A stretch of 5,571 nucleotides of DNA from an uncultured Chthoniobacterales bacterium. GTDB taxonomy: Bacteria > Verrucomicrobiota > Verrucomicrobiae > Chthoniobacterales > UBA10450. The DNA is taken from the NCBI GenBank assembly GCA_955652855.1, contig CATPCN010000304.1, positions 1 through 5,571 of the forward strand, in the 5' to 3' direction. Within the stretch, counting starts at the first letter, position 1. The number at the start of each line of letters is the position of its first letter. A program made the translations under genes and the position numbers. Below are positions 5,418-5,571 of this stretch, piece after piece. The notes beneath the pieces are model-generated. The model was not told the origin of the DNA. It worked only from the letters and a program-made list of their open reading frames with translations, and ran no database searches.

Positions 5418-5569
5418 CGTGCCGCTCCTCCTTTGTCAGCAATCATCTGAAAACGTAGTTTTCTGAAGGCCGGCCGTAAGGCCAGCGACATCATCGCGCC
5501 GAAGGCGCAATCATCCGTCCGATCATCCACAACTGGGCTGCCCGAAGTATCTTGTCTCAAGGGCGGGAA
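5414..5569 (-). CDS. Possible C-terminal end of an upstream gene (partial, 51 codons), ATGA overlap with gene A
   Basis: On the minus strand one frame is open from the window edge to a TGA at 5416-5414 that overlaps the ATG of gene A as ATGA, a classic coupled-operon junction. The 51 visible residues include RQDTSGSPVVDDRTDD, then LALRPAFRKLRFQ, ending ADKGGAAR. No domain is recognisable, and it does not look like the sigma-4 tail of an ECF sigma factor. The caution is that three palindromes fill most of this stretch, and palindromic intergenic repeats often keep a frame open by chance. An open run of 51 codons is not rare in GC-rich DNA. It is either the end of a real upstream operon member or a translated repeat element. 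Confidence 0.28.
   Translation of the reverse strand, partial: FPPLRQDTSGSPVVDDRTDDCAFGAMMSLALRPAFRKLRFQMIADKGGAAR
5427..5434 (-). promoter_or_regulatory. Strong ribosome-binding site of gene A
   Basis: Minus-strand AAAGGAGG is fully complementary to the 16S rRNA tail and lies 9 nt before the ATG at 5417. It fixes the start of gene A and predicts strong translation. Confidence 0.85.
5449..5508. repeat. Cluster of three consecutive palindromes upstream of gene A
   Basis: Three hairpins follow one another: GAAAAC/GTTTTC with a 3-nt loop (5449-5463), a 7-bp stem GCCGGCC/GGCCAGC with loop GTAA and one mismatch that becomes a U-G wobble in minus-strand RNA (5469-5486), and GCGCC/GGCGC with loop GAA (5496-5508). 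ATCATC occurs at 5442, 5490, 5510 and 5522, between and beside them. The arrangement resembles a compound extragenic palindromic repeat. Lying in the leader of gene A, it could also act on the messenger RNA. Confidence 0.7.
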
Positions 5570-5571
5570 TA

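Noticed and set aside
5442..5527. CRISPR-like array from the recurring ATCATC motifs
   Set aside because: The repeats are only 6 bp with irregular spacing and lie among palindromes. There is no repeat-spacer regularity.

Overview
The window reads as a chromosomal accessory region of a moderately GC-rich bacterium. Every gene I trust lies on the minus strand, so biological order runs from high to low coordinates. The phylum cannot be fixed from the sequence. A soluble HC2 zinc-finger protein next to a protease-like helical-repeat protein, a heavily modified enhancer-binding-type regulator and an IS21-type end would suit a large soil or environmental genome such as Acidobacteria, Planctomycetes or Myxococcota. 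That is an inference only.

Layout in transcription order. (1) 5571-5418: a leader with three back-to-back palindromes and four ATCATC motifs. It also carries an open frame running in from the window edge, which ends in an ATGA overlap with the next gene. (2) 5417-4641: gene A, a 258-residue soluble protein with a zf-HC2-like zinc site and a beta-rich C-terminal half. (3) 4632-2740: gene B, 8 nt downstream of A, a 630-residue protein. Its middle resembles the Lon (S16) peptidase fold with candidate Ser165/Lys216, and its C-terminal half is helical and TPR-like. It has no AAA+ motor. (4) 2739-2136: about 600 nt holding one convincing small frame (C, 54-66 residues), one doubtful frame (D) and repeated ATAGG motifs. 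(5) 2135-579: gene E, a 518-residue regulator with a pseudo-receiver, a degenerate sigma54-type AAA+ domain without the GAFTGA loop, and an OmpR-type winged helix in place of the usual Fis-type helix-turn-helix. (6) 578-141: a 14-bp tandem repeat, a 44-codon frame with a strong ribosome-binding site, and a hairpin. (7) 140-1: one terminus of an IS21-family element that continues off the left edge.

Working model (inference): A and B form a translationally linked pair, with A as a zinc-dependent binding or inhibitory partner and B as a putative Ser/Lys peptidase carrying a protein-binding scaffold. E lies downstream in the same direction and looks like a nucleotide- or partner-sensing DNA-binding switch that no longer works with sigma54. 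The combination of Lon-like peptidase without ATPase, HC2 zinc-finger partner and pseudo-enhancer-binding protein with winged-helix output beside a mobile-element end is the best candidate here for an undescribed regulatory or conflict system. Nothing in the window identifies a toxin or a target.
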